16,515 nucleotides of DNA. It comes from a candidate division BRC1 bacterium ADurb.BinA292. Lineage in GTDB: Bacteria > Sumerlaeota > Sumerlaeia > MVZB01. Made by a program: the position numbers and the translations under genes. The stretch spans positions 1 through 16,515 of the forward strand of contig MVZB01000048.1 of NCBI GenBank assembly GCA_002068205.1. The letters are read 5' to 3'. Below, one piece after another: positions 1 to 8,713 of the stretch. The notes under the pieces are model-generated. The model searched no databases and was not told the DNA's origin. It worked only from the letters and a program-made list of their open reading frames with translations. Numbering within the stretch: the first letter of the stretch is position 1; each line of letters starts with the position of its first letter.

Positions 1-1
1 G

Positions 2-571
2 CCGCGCGTCAACCCGACGGCGGCGGTGCTGAACGCCGGGCGCGGCGTGCCGGGGAGCGAGAGCAAGGCGAGCGGCGGCGCGGCGGCGGGGCCGGGTCGG
101 CCGAGCCTGGGCGTGACGCCCGAGAAGATCCAGATCGCGCAGAAGGCGTATGCGCGCGGGATGCAGTATTTCAAGGAGCAGAATTACACCAAGGCGATCG
201 AGTTTTTCGACGCGGCGATCCAGAACAACGACGGCGAGCCGAACTATCATGCGCGGCTGGCGGTGGCGCTGGTTCAGGCCAAGCGTTCGGCGACGCGGGC
301 GATCGAGGCGGCGCAGCGCGCGATCGAGCTGGACCCCTACAACCTGGAGCACAAGTTCATTCTGGCGACGATTTTCGTGACGATCGGCAGCAAGTCCAAC
401 GCGCAGAAGGTGTATGAGGACATTCTGCGCTGGGACGCGGGGAACGCGCGGGCGCAGCAGGCGCTCAAGGAGCTGAACCGGCGGACGGGGCTGTTTTCGA
501 TGGGCGGCGGCAAGAGCGCCGCCGGCAAGCCGGGCCTGTTCGACCAGATTCTGAACCGGTTCAAGAAGTAG
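2..571 (+). CDS. TPR-repeat protein, C-terminal part (5' end outside the window)
   Basis: The frame is open from base 2 to the TAG at 569-571, so the true start lies upstream. A GTG at 26 is in frame but has no convincing ribosome binding site, and the codons before it read through without a stop. The visible part begins with a low-complexity Gly/Ala/Ser/Pro linker. It continues with about three TPR-type helix pairs, including 'ARGMQYFKEQNYTKAIEFF', 'AIEAAQRAIELDPYN' and 'AQKVYEDILRWDAGNARAQQ', and ends in a basic tail 'LFDQILNRFKK'. TPRs are protein-protein interaction scaffolds. In several bacterial phyla a disordered linker followed by TPRs ends larger DnaJ-like or PilZ/response-regulator-like proteins, but the N-terminal domain is not visible, so the role is unknown. 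It is convergent with the signalling gene at 613-1788, 41 bp away. Coding potential is clear; the family beyond TPR is not assigned. Confidence 0.85.
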   Translation, partial: PRVNPTAAVLNAGRGVPGSESKASGGAAAGPGRPSLGVTPEKIQIAQKAYARGMQYFKEQNYTKAIEFFDAAIQNNDGEPNYHARLAVALVQAKRSATRAIEAAQRAIELDPYNLEHKFILATIFVTIGSKSNAQKVYEDILRWDAGNARAQQALKELNRRTGLFSMGGGKSAAGKPGLFDQILNRFKK

Positions 572-586
572 GCGGGTTCGAGAGCC

Positions 587-604
587 GAGGACGAGGACGA
601 GGAC
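587..604. repeat. Three tandem copies of GAGGAC in a convergent gap
   Basis: GAGGAC occurs at 587-592, 593-598 and 599-604. The copies fill much of the 41-bp gap between the stop codons of the TPR gene (+) and the signalling gene (-). No terminator hairpin with a T-tract is visible here. The repeat may simply be replication slippage in a non-coding spacer. Confidence 0.6.
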
Positions 605-612
605 AATAGGGA

Positions 613-1788
613 TTAATCGGGCGAGCGGAGGACTTCGTCCAGGATCTGCTCGAATTCATCAAGGCGGAACGGCTTGAAGATGATGCCGGAGACGCCCTCG
701 GCGCGGGCGACGTCGATGCGCGGATCGCCCTGGTAGGCGGTCATCAGGATGATGCGCTGTTCGGGGCGCAGCCGGCGCGCCGCGCGCACGATTTCCAACC
801 CATCCATTTCAGGCAGAATCAGATCGACCAGGACGACGTCGTACTGGTGCTGGCGCATGCGTTCGAGCGCTTCGGCGCCGGCGCCGGCGGCATGGACGAC
901 GCAGCGGCGCTCGAGCATGCGGCCGATCAGGTCGATCATCAACGGGTTGTCGTCGACGACCAGCAGGCGCGGGACGGGGAGGAACAGATCGGTGGGCTGG
1001 TGCTCGGCGACGGGGGGCCGTGCGGGTTCCTCCTCGCCGAGCAGATCGATCATCCGGTCGTGCGAGCCGTAGGGGATCGTGCGCAGGTGATTGAGCATGC
1101 GCAGGCGGGCGGTGACCTCGCGGATGCGATGGCATTGCTCGATGATCGTCTGGATGTCGCGCCGCTGTTTTTCGCCGAGGTGTTCGCTTTCGAGGCGCAG
1201 CAGTTCGGCGGTGCCCATCAGGCCGGTCAGCGGGTTGTTGATCTCGTGGTTGATGCTGACGGCGAGCTGGCCGACGAGGCGAAGCTTTTCCTGCTCGATC
1301 TGGGCGCGGCGGCGCAGGGCGATGCCGAGGAGGCGGCGGAAGGACTCGTAGAGCTGGTGGTCGGTGGCGTCGAGCGGGAGGATCTCGGCGGCGCCGGCGC
1401 GATAGAGGCTGACGCGATGGCCCAGGGGGGTGTCGTCGGCTTCCTCGACGACGACGAGGCAATCGAGCGGGCGCAGGCGGCTCAGTTGGGTGACGACGGC
1501 GGCGACGTTGGGGAGTTCGTCGCTGGCGGCGCCGGGGCCGACGAGCAGGATGTCCCAGTCGCCGTCGGCGAGGGCGGCCGGATCGAGGGACTCGGGGGGA
1601 GCGGCCGGCTCGAGCCGTCCGCGCAGGGGGCGCAGGGCGGGCTGCAGGCGCGCGGCGGCCCACTCCGGATGCAGGCCGTAGTGAGTCCAGAGGACCGGCC
1701 GGGAATCGGCCGGAGCGGGATCGGCGGCGGACCCCGCCGCCTGAGGGTGGTGGTGCACGTCAGCCATGGAGTTGGCCGTGTCGCTCAT
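613..1788 (-). CDS. Two-component signalling protein: HisKA-like domain plus C-terminal receiver, no ATPase domain
   Basis: 391 aa. Residues 1-75 are a low-complexity, His/Ala/Pro-rich N-terminus. Residues 78-165 resemble a degenerate receiver ('WDILLVGPG', 'LDCLVVVEEADD', 'RAGAAEILPLDA') without a normal phospho-acceptor. Residues 166-235 look like a dimerisation/phospho-acceptor helical hairpin with an H-box, 'SINHEINNPLTG' (His181). A 35-residue linker leads to a canonical receiver at 274-391, with Asp279/Asp280, phospho-acceptor Asp322 ('VLVDLILPEMDG'), Thr350 and Lys372 all present. The HATPase_c domain expected after a HisKA domain is absent: fewer than 40 residues separate the two. It may therefore be a phosphotransfer adaptor, or depend on a separate kinase. 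The ATG at 1786-1788 is used, though its upstream sequence has no obvious Shine-Dalgarno; Met8 at 1767 is an alternative. It is transcribed alone and convergent with the TPR gene. Confidence 0.88.
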   Translation of the reverse strand: MSDTANSMADVHHHPQAAGSAADPAPADSRPVLWTHYGLHPEWAAARLQPALRPLRGRLEPAAPPESLDPAALADGDWDILLVGPGAASDELPNVAAVVTQLSRLRPLDCLVVVEEADDTPLGHRVSLYRAGAAEILPLDATDHQLYESFRRLLGIALRRRAQIEQEKLRLVGQLAVSINHEINNPLTGLMGTAELLRLESEHLGEKQRRDIQTIIEQCHRIREVTARLRMLNHLRTIPYGSHDRMIDLLGEEEPARPPVAEHQPTDLFLPVPRLLVVDDNPLMIDLIGRMLERRCVVHAAGAGAEALERMRQHQYDVVLVDLILPEMDGLEIVRAARRLRPEQRIILMTAYQGDPRIDVARAEGVSGIIFKPFRLDEFEQILDEVLRSPD

Positions 1789-2093
1789 GTCGCGTAATCG
1801 GGGGGCCCGGGTCGTCCGCCCGCGGCCGGTCCGAGTCGGAGGGACCTGGATCGTCGCGCGCGGTCAGCGCCCCATATGCCCGGGCCCTGGCCTTGATTCG
1901 TCACGGGTCGAAAAGCGGGGGGAAGGGGCGTCGCCGAATGAGGCGGCCCCGCCCGGCCGCGGCCGCCAGACGGCTCGGCCGGACCCCGGGATTCGACCTG
2001 TCCCGCGTGCCGTTCGGAAGCTCGATGCGGAGCGCGCCCGGCAAAAACGTTCGCGGAGGAACAAAGCGGATGCGTAAGACGTCCCCTTGCCGC
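1789..2093. other. Intergenic region with no supportable gene
   Basis: About 300 very GC-rich bases lie between the divergent starts of the signalling gene (-) and the rpsT promoter (+). Short open frames on both strands show no family resemblance or plausible initiation. The minus-strand promoter of the signalling gene should lie here, but I could not find a convincing -35/-10 pair. Confidence 0.6.
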
Positions 2094-2121
2094 TTGACAA
2101 GCGAACCAAACGTGATAGCAT
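2094..2121 (+). promoter_or_regulatory. Sigma70-type extended -10 promoter of rpsT
   Basis: A perfect -35 TTGACA at 2094-2099 is followed after 16 bp by TAGCAT at 2116-2121 (4 of 6 matches to TATAAT). A TG at 2113-2114 sits one base upstream of the -10, which makes an extended -10. This predicts a start near 2128 and a 5' leader of about 60 nt before the rpsT ATG at 2188. Confidence 0.7.
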
Positions 2122-2187
2122 GGCGGTTTCTGTAATCCCTTGCAAAGGGAAATACAGGCCAACCGCGAGGAGAAGAACGAGTCCGCC

Positions 2188-2463
2188 ATGCCGAACATCA
2201 AGTCCGCCGCCAAGCGCATGCGTCAGAATATCAAACGCCGTGCCCAAAATCGCAGCGAGCGCAGCGCCTTGCGCACCGGGATTAAGAATCTGCGGGCGGT
2301 CATCGAACAAGGCGACGTGGAGACGGCGCGGAAGGATCTGCAGAGCACGCTGAGCCTGATCGGCAAGAGCGCATCGAAGGGGACGATTCATCCGAACAAG
2401 GCGCGGCGCCAGGCATCCCGTTTGACTCGCAAAGTGAACCAGATGAAGGCTTCGGAAGGCTGA
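2188..2463 (+). CDS. rpsT: 30S ribosomal protein S20
   Basis: 91 aa, the usual size for bS20. It opens 'MPNIKSAAKRMRQNIKRRAQN', the typical Lys/Arg-rich S20 start, and continues with 'RSALRTGIKNLRAVIEQGD' and the conserved C-terminal 'KGTIHPNKARRQASRLTRKVNQ'. S20 is a helical-bundle primary binder of 16S rRNA in the small subunit. The ATG at 2188 is preferred over an in-frame upstream ATG at 2140. It lies 12 nt after a purine-rich GAGGAGAAG (2167-2175), and the encoded N-terminus matches the family, whereas the extra 16 residues do not. The gene is monocistronic, with its own promoter (2094-2121) and terminator (2517-2551). It is the only universal marker gene in the window and so useful for placing the organism. 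Confidence 0.97.
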   Translation: MPNIKSAAKRMRQNIKRRAQNRSERSALRTGIKNLRAVIEQGDVETARKDLQSTLSLIGKSASKGTIHPNKARRQASRLTRKVNQMKASEG

Positions 2464-2516
2464 AGCGATCCGGTCCGGCGGGGGATGGCCCCGGCCCTGC
2501 CTCCTTTCACGGAGCG

Positions 2517-2551
2517 ATGACGGACGCCCGCGGGCGTCCGTTTCGTCATTT
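2517..2551 (+). terminator. Intrinsic terminator of rpsT, between convergent genes
   Basis: Bases 2521-2540 are a perfect 20-bp GC-rich palindrome (CGGACGCCCG and its complement). It is followed on the + strand by TTTCGTCATTT. The hairpin lies 57 bp after the rpsT stop and 20 bp before the stop of the convergent epimerase gene. The T-rich flank is only on the + side, so it best serves rpsT, though the symmetrical stem may also slow the opposing transcript. Confidence 0.75.
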
Positions 2552-2559
2552 GTGAGGGG

Positions 2560-3480
2560 TCAAGGCGTGGCGTTCGTCGCGGAAAAGTATCGGTCAAGCC
2601 CCTCCTGTAATCCGATCGGGTCCCAACCCCAATCCGCCCGCGCCGGGCGGATATCGACGGGCTGGACCTGCCGTACCCCCAATACGTTATCGACCGTCAG
2701 CGGGGGATTCTTGAGGAACGTCCCCAGCACGCGCGCCAGGGCCATGCAGAGCGGCAACGGCAAGTGGAGCAGGGGGCGGCGGACGCCGAGGCGCGCCGCG
2801 AGGGTGGCGAAGAAGGTATTGAGCGTGACCTCGTCGGCGCCGCCGAGCATGTAGGCGCGCGACGGGGTGCGCTCGTGGGTCAGGCAGATGACGGCGGCGC
2901 GCGCGACGTCGGTCACGAAGACCGGCCGCAGCGTTTCCTCGCCGGAACCGATGACCGGGACGACGGGCAGCTTGCGCAGGATGGCGACGGTTTTTTCGAC
3001 CAGGCCGCGTCCGCCGGGGCCGTAGATCAGGCTGGGGCGCAGGATGGTCCATTGGACCGGCGCGGGGGCGCGGCGCACGACTTCGTCCGCCTCCAGCTTG
3101 GTGCGGCCATAGACGCTGGTGGAGCCAGGATGGGCGGACATGGAGCTGATCTGCACCCAGCGCGCGACGCCGGCGGCGGCGGCGGCGGCGAGCAACGCGC
3201 GCGTCCCCTCCACATTGATCAGGCGACTGAGGGCTTCGTCGGGCGCGCCTGCGGACGTGACGGCGGCGCAGTGAATCACACCCTGGATGCCGCGGACCAC
3301 GTCGGGGAAACGCGCGGCGTCGCGCATGTCGGCGACGACGAGTTGCGCATCGGGGAGCGGGACGCGGTCGCGGCGGGCGGCGGAACGGATCATGGCGCGG
3401 ACGGTGTGGCCGGCGGCCGCCGCTTCGAGGACGACCGCGGCGCCCAGGAAGCCCGAGGCCCCCGTGACGAGGACGTTCAT
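2560..3480 (-). CDS. NAD-dependent epimerase/dehydratase (extended SDR family)
   Basis: 306 aa with an N-terminal Rossmann fold: glycine-rich 'TGASGFLG' (residues 6-13), an acidic 'ADMRD' after strand 3, and 'VIHCAAVTS' (68-76). The catalytic-type serine lies in 'QISSMSA' (110-116), and the Tyr-xxx-Lys motif is 'YGRTK' (Tyr124, Lys128). 'LRPSLIYGPGGRG' (147-159) and the small C-terminal substrate domain match atypical/extended SDRs of the NDUFA9-like or nucleotide-sugar epimerase type. It probably binds NAD(P)(H) and acts in the cytoplasm; the substrate cannot be read from sequence. It is the last gene of the minus-strand run. Its ATG overlaps the TGA of the preceding gene by 4 bp (3477-3480), and a GGAG lies about 6 nt upstream of the start, so translation is probably coupled. 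Confidence 0.92.
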   Translation of the reverse strand: MNVLVTGASGFLGAAVVLEAAAAGHTVRAMIRSAARRDRVPLPDAQLVVADMRDAARFPDVVRGIQGVIHCAAVTSAGAPDEALSRLINVEGTRALLAAAAAAGVARWVQISSMSAHPGSTSVYGRTKLEADEVVRRAPAPVQWTILRPSLIYGPGGRGLVEKTVAILRKLPVVPVIGSGEETLRPVFVTDVARAAVICLTHERTPSRAYMLGGADEVTLNTFFATLAARLGVRRPLLHLPLPLCMALARVLGTFLKNPPLTVDNVLGVRQVQPVDIRPARADWGWDPIGLQEGLDRYFSATNATP

Positions 3481-4340
3481 TGCAGGCTCCAGACGGCGGG
3501 GTCCTCGCGGACGACGCCGACGAGGCCGATTTTCTGGAGGTGGGAGCGTTGCTCGGGGAGGGGGGCGTCGAGCGCGCCGCGGCGCTCGGCCCAGATCGGC
3601 GCGGGGCAGGCGCGGGCCGCCTGCTCGCAGGCGGGGACGTCGGGGCGCATCCCGTAGCCCGCCGGGTGCCAGGGGGCGACGATGGCGGCCGGCTCGATGC
3701 CCCAGGCCTTGAACGAGGCCATCAGCGTGGCGAAGTTGCAGGTGATGTAGCCGGGCGCGGCGCCGGTGCGCTCGGCGACGGTGCGGGCGAAGGCCTCGAG
3801 GATGCGCGGGTTATGCATGGCGAGCGCCAGGTCGGTCATCTGGGGCTGGAGCAGGACGAGGGGGGGCTGGTAGCGGCGGAAATCGGCGAGCTCCAGTTCG
3901 ATGAACGAACCGAGGAGGGTGGGGAAGTCGCGCCGCTTGATCTCGCCCAGCCGGCCGATGCCGCGCAGGCCCATGCCGGCCATGGAGAGCGCGCCGACGC
4001 GCCAGGCGCGGCGCAGCCCGGCGCCGACCATGCCGTATTCGACCGCCTCGCGCATGAAGCCCTGCAGGTTGGGGACGATCGGGATGACGCGCGGGAGGTC
4101 GGGTTCGTGGCGGCGGCCGAGAGCTTCGAACAGGACCTTGTCGCTCCAGACGACGACGGCGCGGAAACCCTGCTCGAAGCGGCGGGCGAGACAGCGATGG
4201 AGGGTTTTGGGGTCGGCGAGGCGAAGCGCCAGTTCGCGCCGGAGCGGATCGTTGGCGGGGCCGTCGCCGCCGGCGCCGAGGACGCGGTAGAGGCCGAGCA
4301 GGTCGCCGTCGGGCCCGCCGACTTCGTCAATCAGCGTCAT
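3477..4340 (-). CDS. Conserved-looking protein of unknown function, 287 aa
   Basis: I do not recognise the family. The protein is soluble, with no signal peptide or membrane segment. It reads as alternating helices and hydrophobic strands: 'FRAVVVWSD' (strand-like), 'RVIPIVPNLQGFMREAVEYG', 'QPPLVLLQPQMTDLALAM', 'GYITCNFATLMASFKAWGI' and 'AAIVAPWHPAGYGMRPD'. This spacing would fit an alpha/beta-barrel, with conserved-looking polar ends (Gln-x-x-x-Asp; Asn-Phe; His-Pro-Ala-Gly). The ATG at 4338-4340 is well supported by GGGAGG (complement of 4347-4352) 6 nt upstream. It overlaps the upstream oxidoreductase gene by 14 bp and the downstream epimerase by 4 bp, which ties it to these two redox enzymes. 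A role in the same sugar or aldehyde pathway is a guess from context only. Confidence 0.85.
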   Translation of the reverse strand: MTLIDEVGGPDGDLLGLYRVLGAGGDGPANDPLRRELALRLADPKTLHRCLARRFEQGFRAVVVWSDKVLFEALGRRHEPDLPRVIPIVPNLQGFMREAVEYGMVGAGLRRAWRVGALSMAGMGLRGIGRLGEIKRRDFPTLLGSFIELELADFRRYQPPLVLLQPQMTDLALAMHNPRILEAFARTVAERTGAAPGYITCNFATLMASFKAWGIEPAAIVAPWHPAGYGMRPDVPACEQAARACPAPIWAERRGALDAPLPEQRSHLQKIGLVGVVREDPAVWSLQ

Positions 4341-5418
4341 GCGCGGCCTCCCGGGGCGGCGCGAGCGAGACGGGGGCGCGCTGCTCGGCCGAGCGATAGA
4401 TCGCGTCGATGAGCGTCTGGACGCGCAGGGCGTCGTCCAGGCCGACGCGGGGGGGGCGCTGCCGGCGGACGGCGTCGACGAAATCGCGCACTTCCAGATA
4501 GAATTCGTCGCCGCAGTAATCGGGGCTGAGGTTGAAGGGGGCGCGCGGCTCCAGGGCGGCGCGCGGCCAGAGGCTCCAGCCCGCGGGATACTCCTCGTGC
4601 TTCTGACTGAGCCAGAGCCGGAGGACGTCGTTGCCCACCTCGAGCGTGCCCTGCGTGCCGATCACCTCGATATCGTGGCATTGCAGTTCGTGGCCGGGGA
4701 CGCTCCAGGTGACCTCGACGGTACCCCAGAGGCCGTCGGGATATTCGAGCAGGGCGGCGAGCGTATCCTCGACGGGATTGTGGACGCCGCTGGCGCGGGC
4801 AAAGACCGAGCGCGGGGGGCCGAAGAGCAGGTCGAGCACGAACAGGAGATGGCAGCCGGAGTTGATCAGGACGCCGCCGCCGGCCTGTTCGCGGGTGAAC
4901 GTCCAGCCCTTCTTGGGGCTGAAGACCTGACTGAGTCGGCAGACCGCGCGGAAGGATCTGATCCGGCCCGGAACGCCCCGGCGGAGCAGGTCGGCGGCTT
5001 TACGGAACAGCGGGTTGTGGCCGAGCATGAAGCCGACGGCGACAGGGAGCTGGGGCCGGGCGCGGGCGGCCTGGACCATGGCCTGGGCGTCGGCGAGGGT
5101 CGGGGCGAGCGGTTTTTCGCAGAAGGCGGGGATCTCGCGCGTCAGGCACAGTTCGAACAGCGAGCGGTGGGTAAACGTCGGCGTGGTGATGAAGACCCCC
5201 TCGGGGCGGAGGGCGTCGAGGCAGGCGGCCAGGTCGCCGAAGACCGGGGCATCGATTCCCATGGAGCGGACGTGCTCGGCGTGGCGCTCGTCGCGATCGA
5301 CGAGCGCGGCAACGCGGCCGCCGGGGATCACGCCGAGCATCGCGGCGTGCATGATGCCCATCTTGCCGAGTCCGGCGACGACGAATCCGGCATGGTCCCT
5401 GGAAGTGGTTTCTGGCAT
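4327..5418 (-). CDS. Gfo/Idh/MocA-family oxidoreductase
   Basis: 363 aa, the typical family length. The N-terminal Rossmann domain carries 'VVAGLGKMGIMHA' (glycine-rich loop 16-21), then 'FITTPTFTHRSL' (77-88) and the family signature Glu-Lys-Pro, 'FCEKPLAP' (EKP 101-103), which contributes to nicotinamide and substrate binding. The C-terminal alpha/beta domain includes 'GGGVLINSGCHLLFVLDLLFG' region residues (180-200), in which His190 matches the position of the conserved 'GGG.l.D.g.H.lD' motif. Members oxidise or reduce sugars, inositols and nucleotide sugars with NAD(P). It follows the TPR-like gene by only 10 bp and overlaps the next gene by 14 bp. No good Shine-Dalgarno precedes the ATG at 5418, so coupling to the upstream gene is likely. 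Confidence 0.93.
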   Translation of the reverse strand: MPETTSRDHAGFVVAGLGKMGIMHAAMLGVIPGGRVAALVDRDERHAEHVRSMGIDAPVFGDLAACLDALRPEGVFITTPTFTHRSLFELCLTREIPAFCEKPLAPTLADAQAMVQAARARPQLPVAVGFMLGHNPLFRKAADLLRRGVPGRIRSFRAVCRLSQVFSPKKGWTFTREQAGGGVLINSGCHLLFVLDLLFGPPRSVFARASGVHNPVEDTLAALLEYPDGLWGTVEVTWSVPGHELQCHDIEVIGTQGTLEVGNDVLRLWLSQKHEEYPAGWSLWPRAALEPRAPFNLSPDYCGDEFYLEVRDFVDAVRRQRPPRVGLDDALRVQTLIDAIYRSAEQRAPVSLAPPREAAHDAD

Positions 5419-5428
5419 GGGGCGGGGC

Positions 5429-6682
5429 TTAACGGACGTCGAGCTGGCCCAGTTCGATCAGGGAAGGGAACGACGTCGATCCCAGCTGGCAGGTTGCGGG
5501 ATCCCAGGTCCACTGGCCGCCGAAGGGATCGCGATGTTCGGTAAAGAGGGCGGCCTCCTCGCCCAGCAGCGCCTCGAGCGTGGGGGGGCACTGGCCCCTG
5601 TGCGCGTCGCGGTAAGCCTGGATTCGGCTCTCGACCGACGAGGCGAGCAGGCCCATGGTCTGGGCGGCCTTGATCTCCGCGAGGACGAAGCGTTCCGGAT
5701 TGTCCTCATAATAATAAGGCCAGATGACATAGCCCTGGTAGCGCGGGTCGATGAAGTCGTAGGGGGCGAGGGGAAGGAAGTCGAACGTCTTGACGCCGCG
5801 GTCGATGAGCGCGTCCATCTGCTCGGGGGGGAGCTGACCCGAACCCTGGTCGTGCTCGATGGCGGTCTGGAGGGCGCCGCGCACGAACTGGACGTCGGGC
5901 AGGCGGACGCCCTGGAAGGCGCCGGCGGCATTGAGTTCATCGACGGTGGGCCACTGGCCGGTCCGGTCGTGCCAGGCGACGGCGGCCTCGCGGATGACCG
6001 ACTTGAACCATTCATCCATGGCGCGGTTGAGCTGCGTGCGCAGGATGTCGAAGAGCTGCGGGTTGTCGGCGAGGATCGCCTCGATGTATTCGCGGAAAAA
6101 CTTGCTGTAGGCCGCTTCGTAGCGTCCCTGGCGGATATCGAAGTAGCCCTCCCAGCGGTCGATGAAGTCGGGGTAGTTGGGATCGAGCTTGGCCATGCGG
6201 ACATAGAGCTTGGCCTGGTCCAGATCCTCCATGCTCATGAAGGCGTAGGAGGCGCCCTCGTAGGGGATGTGGTAATCGAGCGGATTGTGTTGGATGCCCT
6301 TGTTGACGATCTCCTTGACCATCTCGTGGCGCTTGTGTTCCTCGCCGACGGCGAGGATGGCGAATTTGTAGACGTCGGTGTTGTAGGGGTTGAGGTCGGT
6401 GATGATGTCGAAGTAGTGCTTCATCGTTTCGGGGCTGTCGGGGGTGGTCCAGCTCGCGGCGAAGACCTGGATCATGCGCAGCCAGAGGAAGTCGGACATG
6501 AAGACATCGTAGCCGACCGAGACCGCCCGGACGTATTCGCTGGAGGGGAGATACAGGGTGTCGCGGAACTTGAAGGGGATCAGCCGCCAGCGAAAGATCT
6601 GCTCGCTCTGCAGGCGCATCGCCCCCCCCAGCAGGGCGATGGTGACGGCCAGCAGGGCAGTGAACGAACCCCAGCGCTTCAT
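5429..6682 (-). CDS. Membrane-anchored TPR-like protein with pseudopilin-like C-terminal motifs
   Basis: 417 aa. One N-terminal hydrophobic segment (about residues 7-22) follows a Lys-Arg, which suggests an anchor or uncleaved signal with the rest outside the membrane. Residues 45-210 form TPR-like helices, e.g. 'MKHYFDIITDLNPYNTDVYK', 'QHNPLDYHIPYEGASYAFM' and 'DQAKLYVRMAKLDPNYPDF'. Two later segments resemble pseudopilin C-termini: 'AWHDRTGQWPTVDEL' (236-250) and 'IQAYRDAHRGQCPPTLEALL' (354-373). The latter leads into 'RDPFGGQWTWDPATCQLGS' (384-402). The ATG overlaps the permease stop by 4 bp (6679-6682), so the protein is probably a dedicated partner of the ABC system, for example a periplasmic scaffold. 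That function is inference; I do not know a named family with this architecture. Confidence 0.88.
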   Translation of the reverse strand: MKRWGSFTALLAVTIALLGGAMRLQSEQIFRWRLIPFKFRDTLYLPSSEYVRAVSVGYDVFMSDFLWLRMIQVFAASWTTPDSPETMKHYFDIITDLNPYNTDVYKFAILAVGEEHKRHEMVKEIVNKGIQHNPLDYHIPYEGASYAFMSMEDLDQAKLYVRMAKLDPNYPDFIDRWEGYFDIRQGRYEAAYSKFFREYIEAILADNPQLFDILRTQLNRAMDEWFKSVIREAAVAWHDRTGQWPTVDELNAAGAFQGVRLPDVQFVRGALQTAIEHDQGSGQLPPEQMDALIDRGVKTFDFLPLAPYDFIDPRYQGYVIWPYYYEDNPERFVLAEIKAAQTMGLLASSVESRIQAYRDAHRGQCPPTLEALLGEEAALFTEHRDPFGGQWTWDPATCQLGSTSFPSLIELGQLDVR

Positions 6683-7568
6683 TTGAAGTTCCGCCGGCTG
6701 AAGATGAGGATCGCCAGGCAGAGGATCCCCGCGGTGTAGAGGACGCCGTAGAGGATCGTGCCGGGCCAGAGCGTGACTTCGTTCTGATAGATGGCCTGGG
6801 TGACGGAGCGGTGGAAGGCGCCCAGATTGGGGACGACATGCGCCGCGCCGATGGCGAACCAGTAGGCGAACGGCTTGGTCAGCGGGGCGGCGGCGGCGAG
6901 CGCTTCATCGCGGGCGCGCTCGAGGACCGTGTCGGCGAAGCGGATGATGTGTTCGTTGAGCCGGCCGGCGACGAACGTCAGCACCGTGAAGAACATCGAG
7001 AGCGTCGGCGTGGAGAACGAGGAGAACAGAATGGCGAAGGCGGTGACGATGGCCAGTTCCATGCACGTGACCACGATCACGAACATGAGGTTCTGGGTCG
7101 GCTCGAAGGCGTTCCAGGCGACGAGGTTGAGGAGCCCGCGGCCGATGCTGGCGAGCAGGGTCGAGGCCAGGCCGCCCCCCTGCATCGCCCCGACGTTATA
7201 GTGGACCGAAATCAGGAAGAAGAGGGTCATGATGAGGACATTGACCCAGACGGTCAGCAGCAGGCCGAAGTATTTGCCGAGGAGGAACTGCCAGCGGCCG
7301 ATCGGCTTGCTGACGATCGTGTAGATCGTCTTTTTTTCCAGTTCGTTATAGACGAGCGAGACGCCGACGAAGACGGCGATGGCGACGCCGAACAGGTTGA
7401 TCGCGGCGAAGCCGAGGCTTTTGATCAACTGGAGCCGGTCGGAGATGGTGAGCTGGCTGAGCACGCCCGAGAACAGAATCAGCAGCAGGGCGAAGATCAG
7501 GATGACGTAGAGGATCCGGTTGCGGATCGCTTCCTTGAAGGTGTTGAGGGCGATGGCGGTGATTTCTT

Positions 7569-7572
<4 letters not shown>
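6679..7572 (-). CDS. ABC-2 type transporter permease
   Basis: 297 aa integral membrane protein. It starts 'MKEITAIALNTFKEAIRNRI', the usual cytoplasmic amphipathic lead of NosY-like/ABC-2 permeases, followed by about six hydrophobic segments (near residues 20-40, 52-78, 98-122, 155-185, 190-208 and 270-292). The cytoplasmic loop 'YNELEKKTIYTIVSKPIGRWQFLLGKYFG' region (about 76-104) is the characteristic coupling element of this family. A large external loop lies between the fifth and sixth segments (about 205-268). It pairs with the ATPase encoded immediately upstream, overlapping it by 4 bp (7569-7572). A GGGGAG lies 7 nt before the ATG. The substrate is unknown. Such pairs serve in export, membrane-protein assembly or polysaccharide and antibiotic efflux. 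Confidence 0.93.
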
Positions 7573-8552
<980 letters not shown>

Positions 8553-8613
8553 GCTCCATGGCCTCTCGCCCGCCGCCCGGGCGGCGGAGATTCGGTCTGG
8601 CACAGACAGAATC

Positions 8614-8642
8614 ATGATGGGAGATGCAGCGGATGTGTTCAA
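8614..8642 (-). promoter_or_regulatory. Candidate sigma70 promoter of the ABC/oxidoreductase operon
   Basis: On the minus strand, TTGAAC (complement of 8637-8642) and CATCAT (complement of 8614-8619) are separated by exactly 17 bp, each matching four of six consensus positions. This predicts initiation about 55 nt before the ATPase start at 8552. It also argues that the longer in-frame start at 8675 lies upstream of transcription. Confidence 0.4.
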
Positions 8643-8713
8643 CCGAAAATGCGGCGGGAGGCGGCAAACGCGCAAGGAAACCCGAGGTCAGGAAGAACAG
8701 CTGGGCAATTAGA

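Noticed and set aside
847..1797. 316-codon + strand frame opposite the signalling gene
   Set aside because: The minus strand encodes an intact receiver domain; the + product is compositionally biased with no family resemblance.
4339..5544. 401-codon + strand frame opposite the Gfo/Idh/MocA gene
   Set aside because: The minus-strand product carries the full oxidoreductase signature; this frame is the complementary-phase shadow.
5015..6739. 574-codon open frame on the + strand opposite the TPR-like and oxidoreductase genes
   Set aside because: It is an antisense shadow of GC-rich genes whose minus-strand products have clear motifs. Its Gly/Asp/Val/Glu-rich translation shows no domain and it has no suitable ribosome site.
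8553..8675. 41-residue N-terminal extension of the ABC ATPase
   Set aside because: It lies partly upstream of the predicted promoter, has no family similarity, and the ATG at 8552 has a well-placed GAGAGG.
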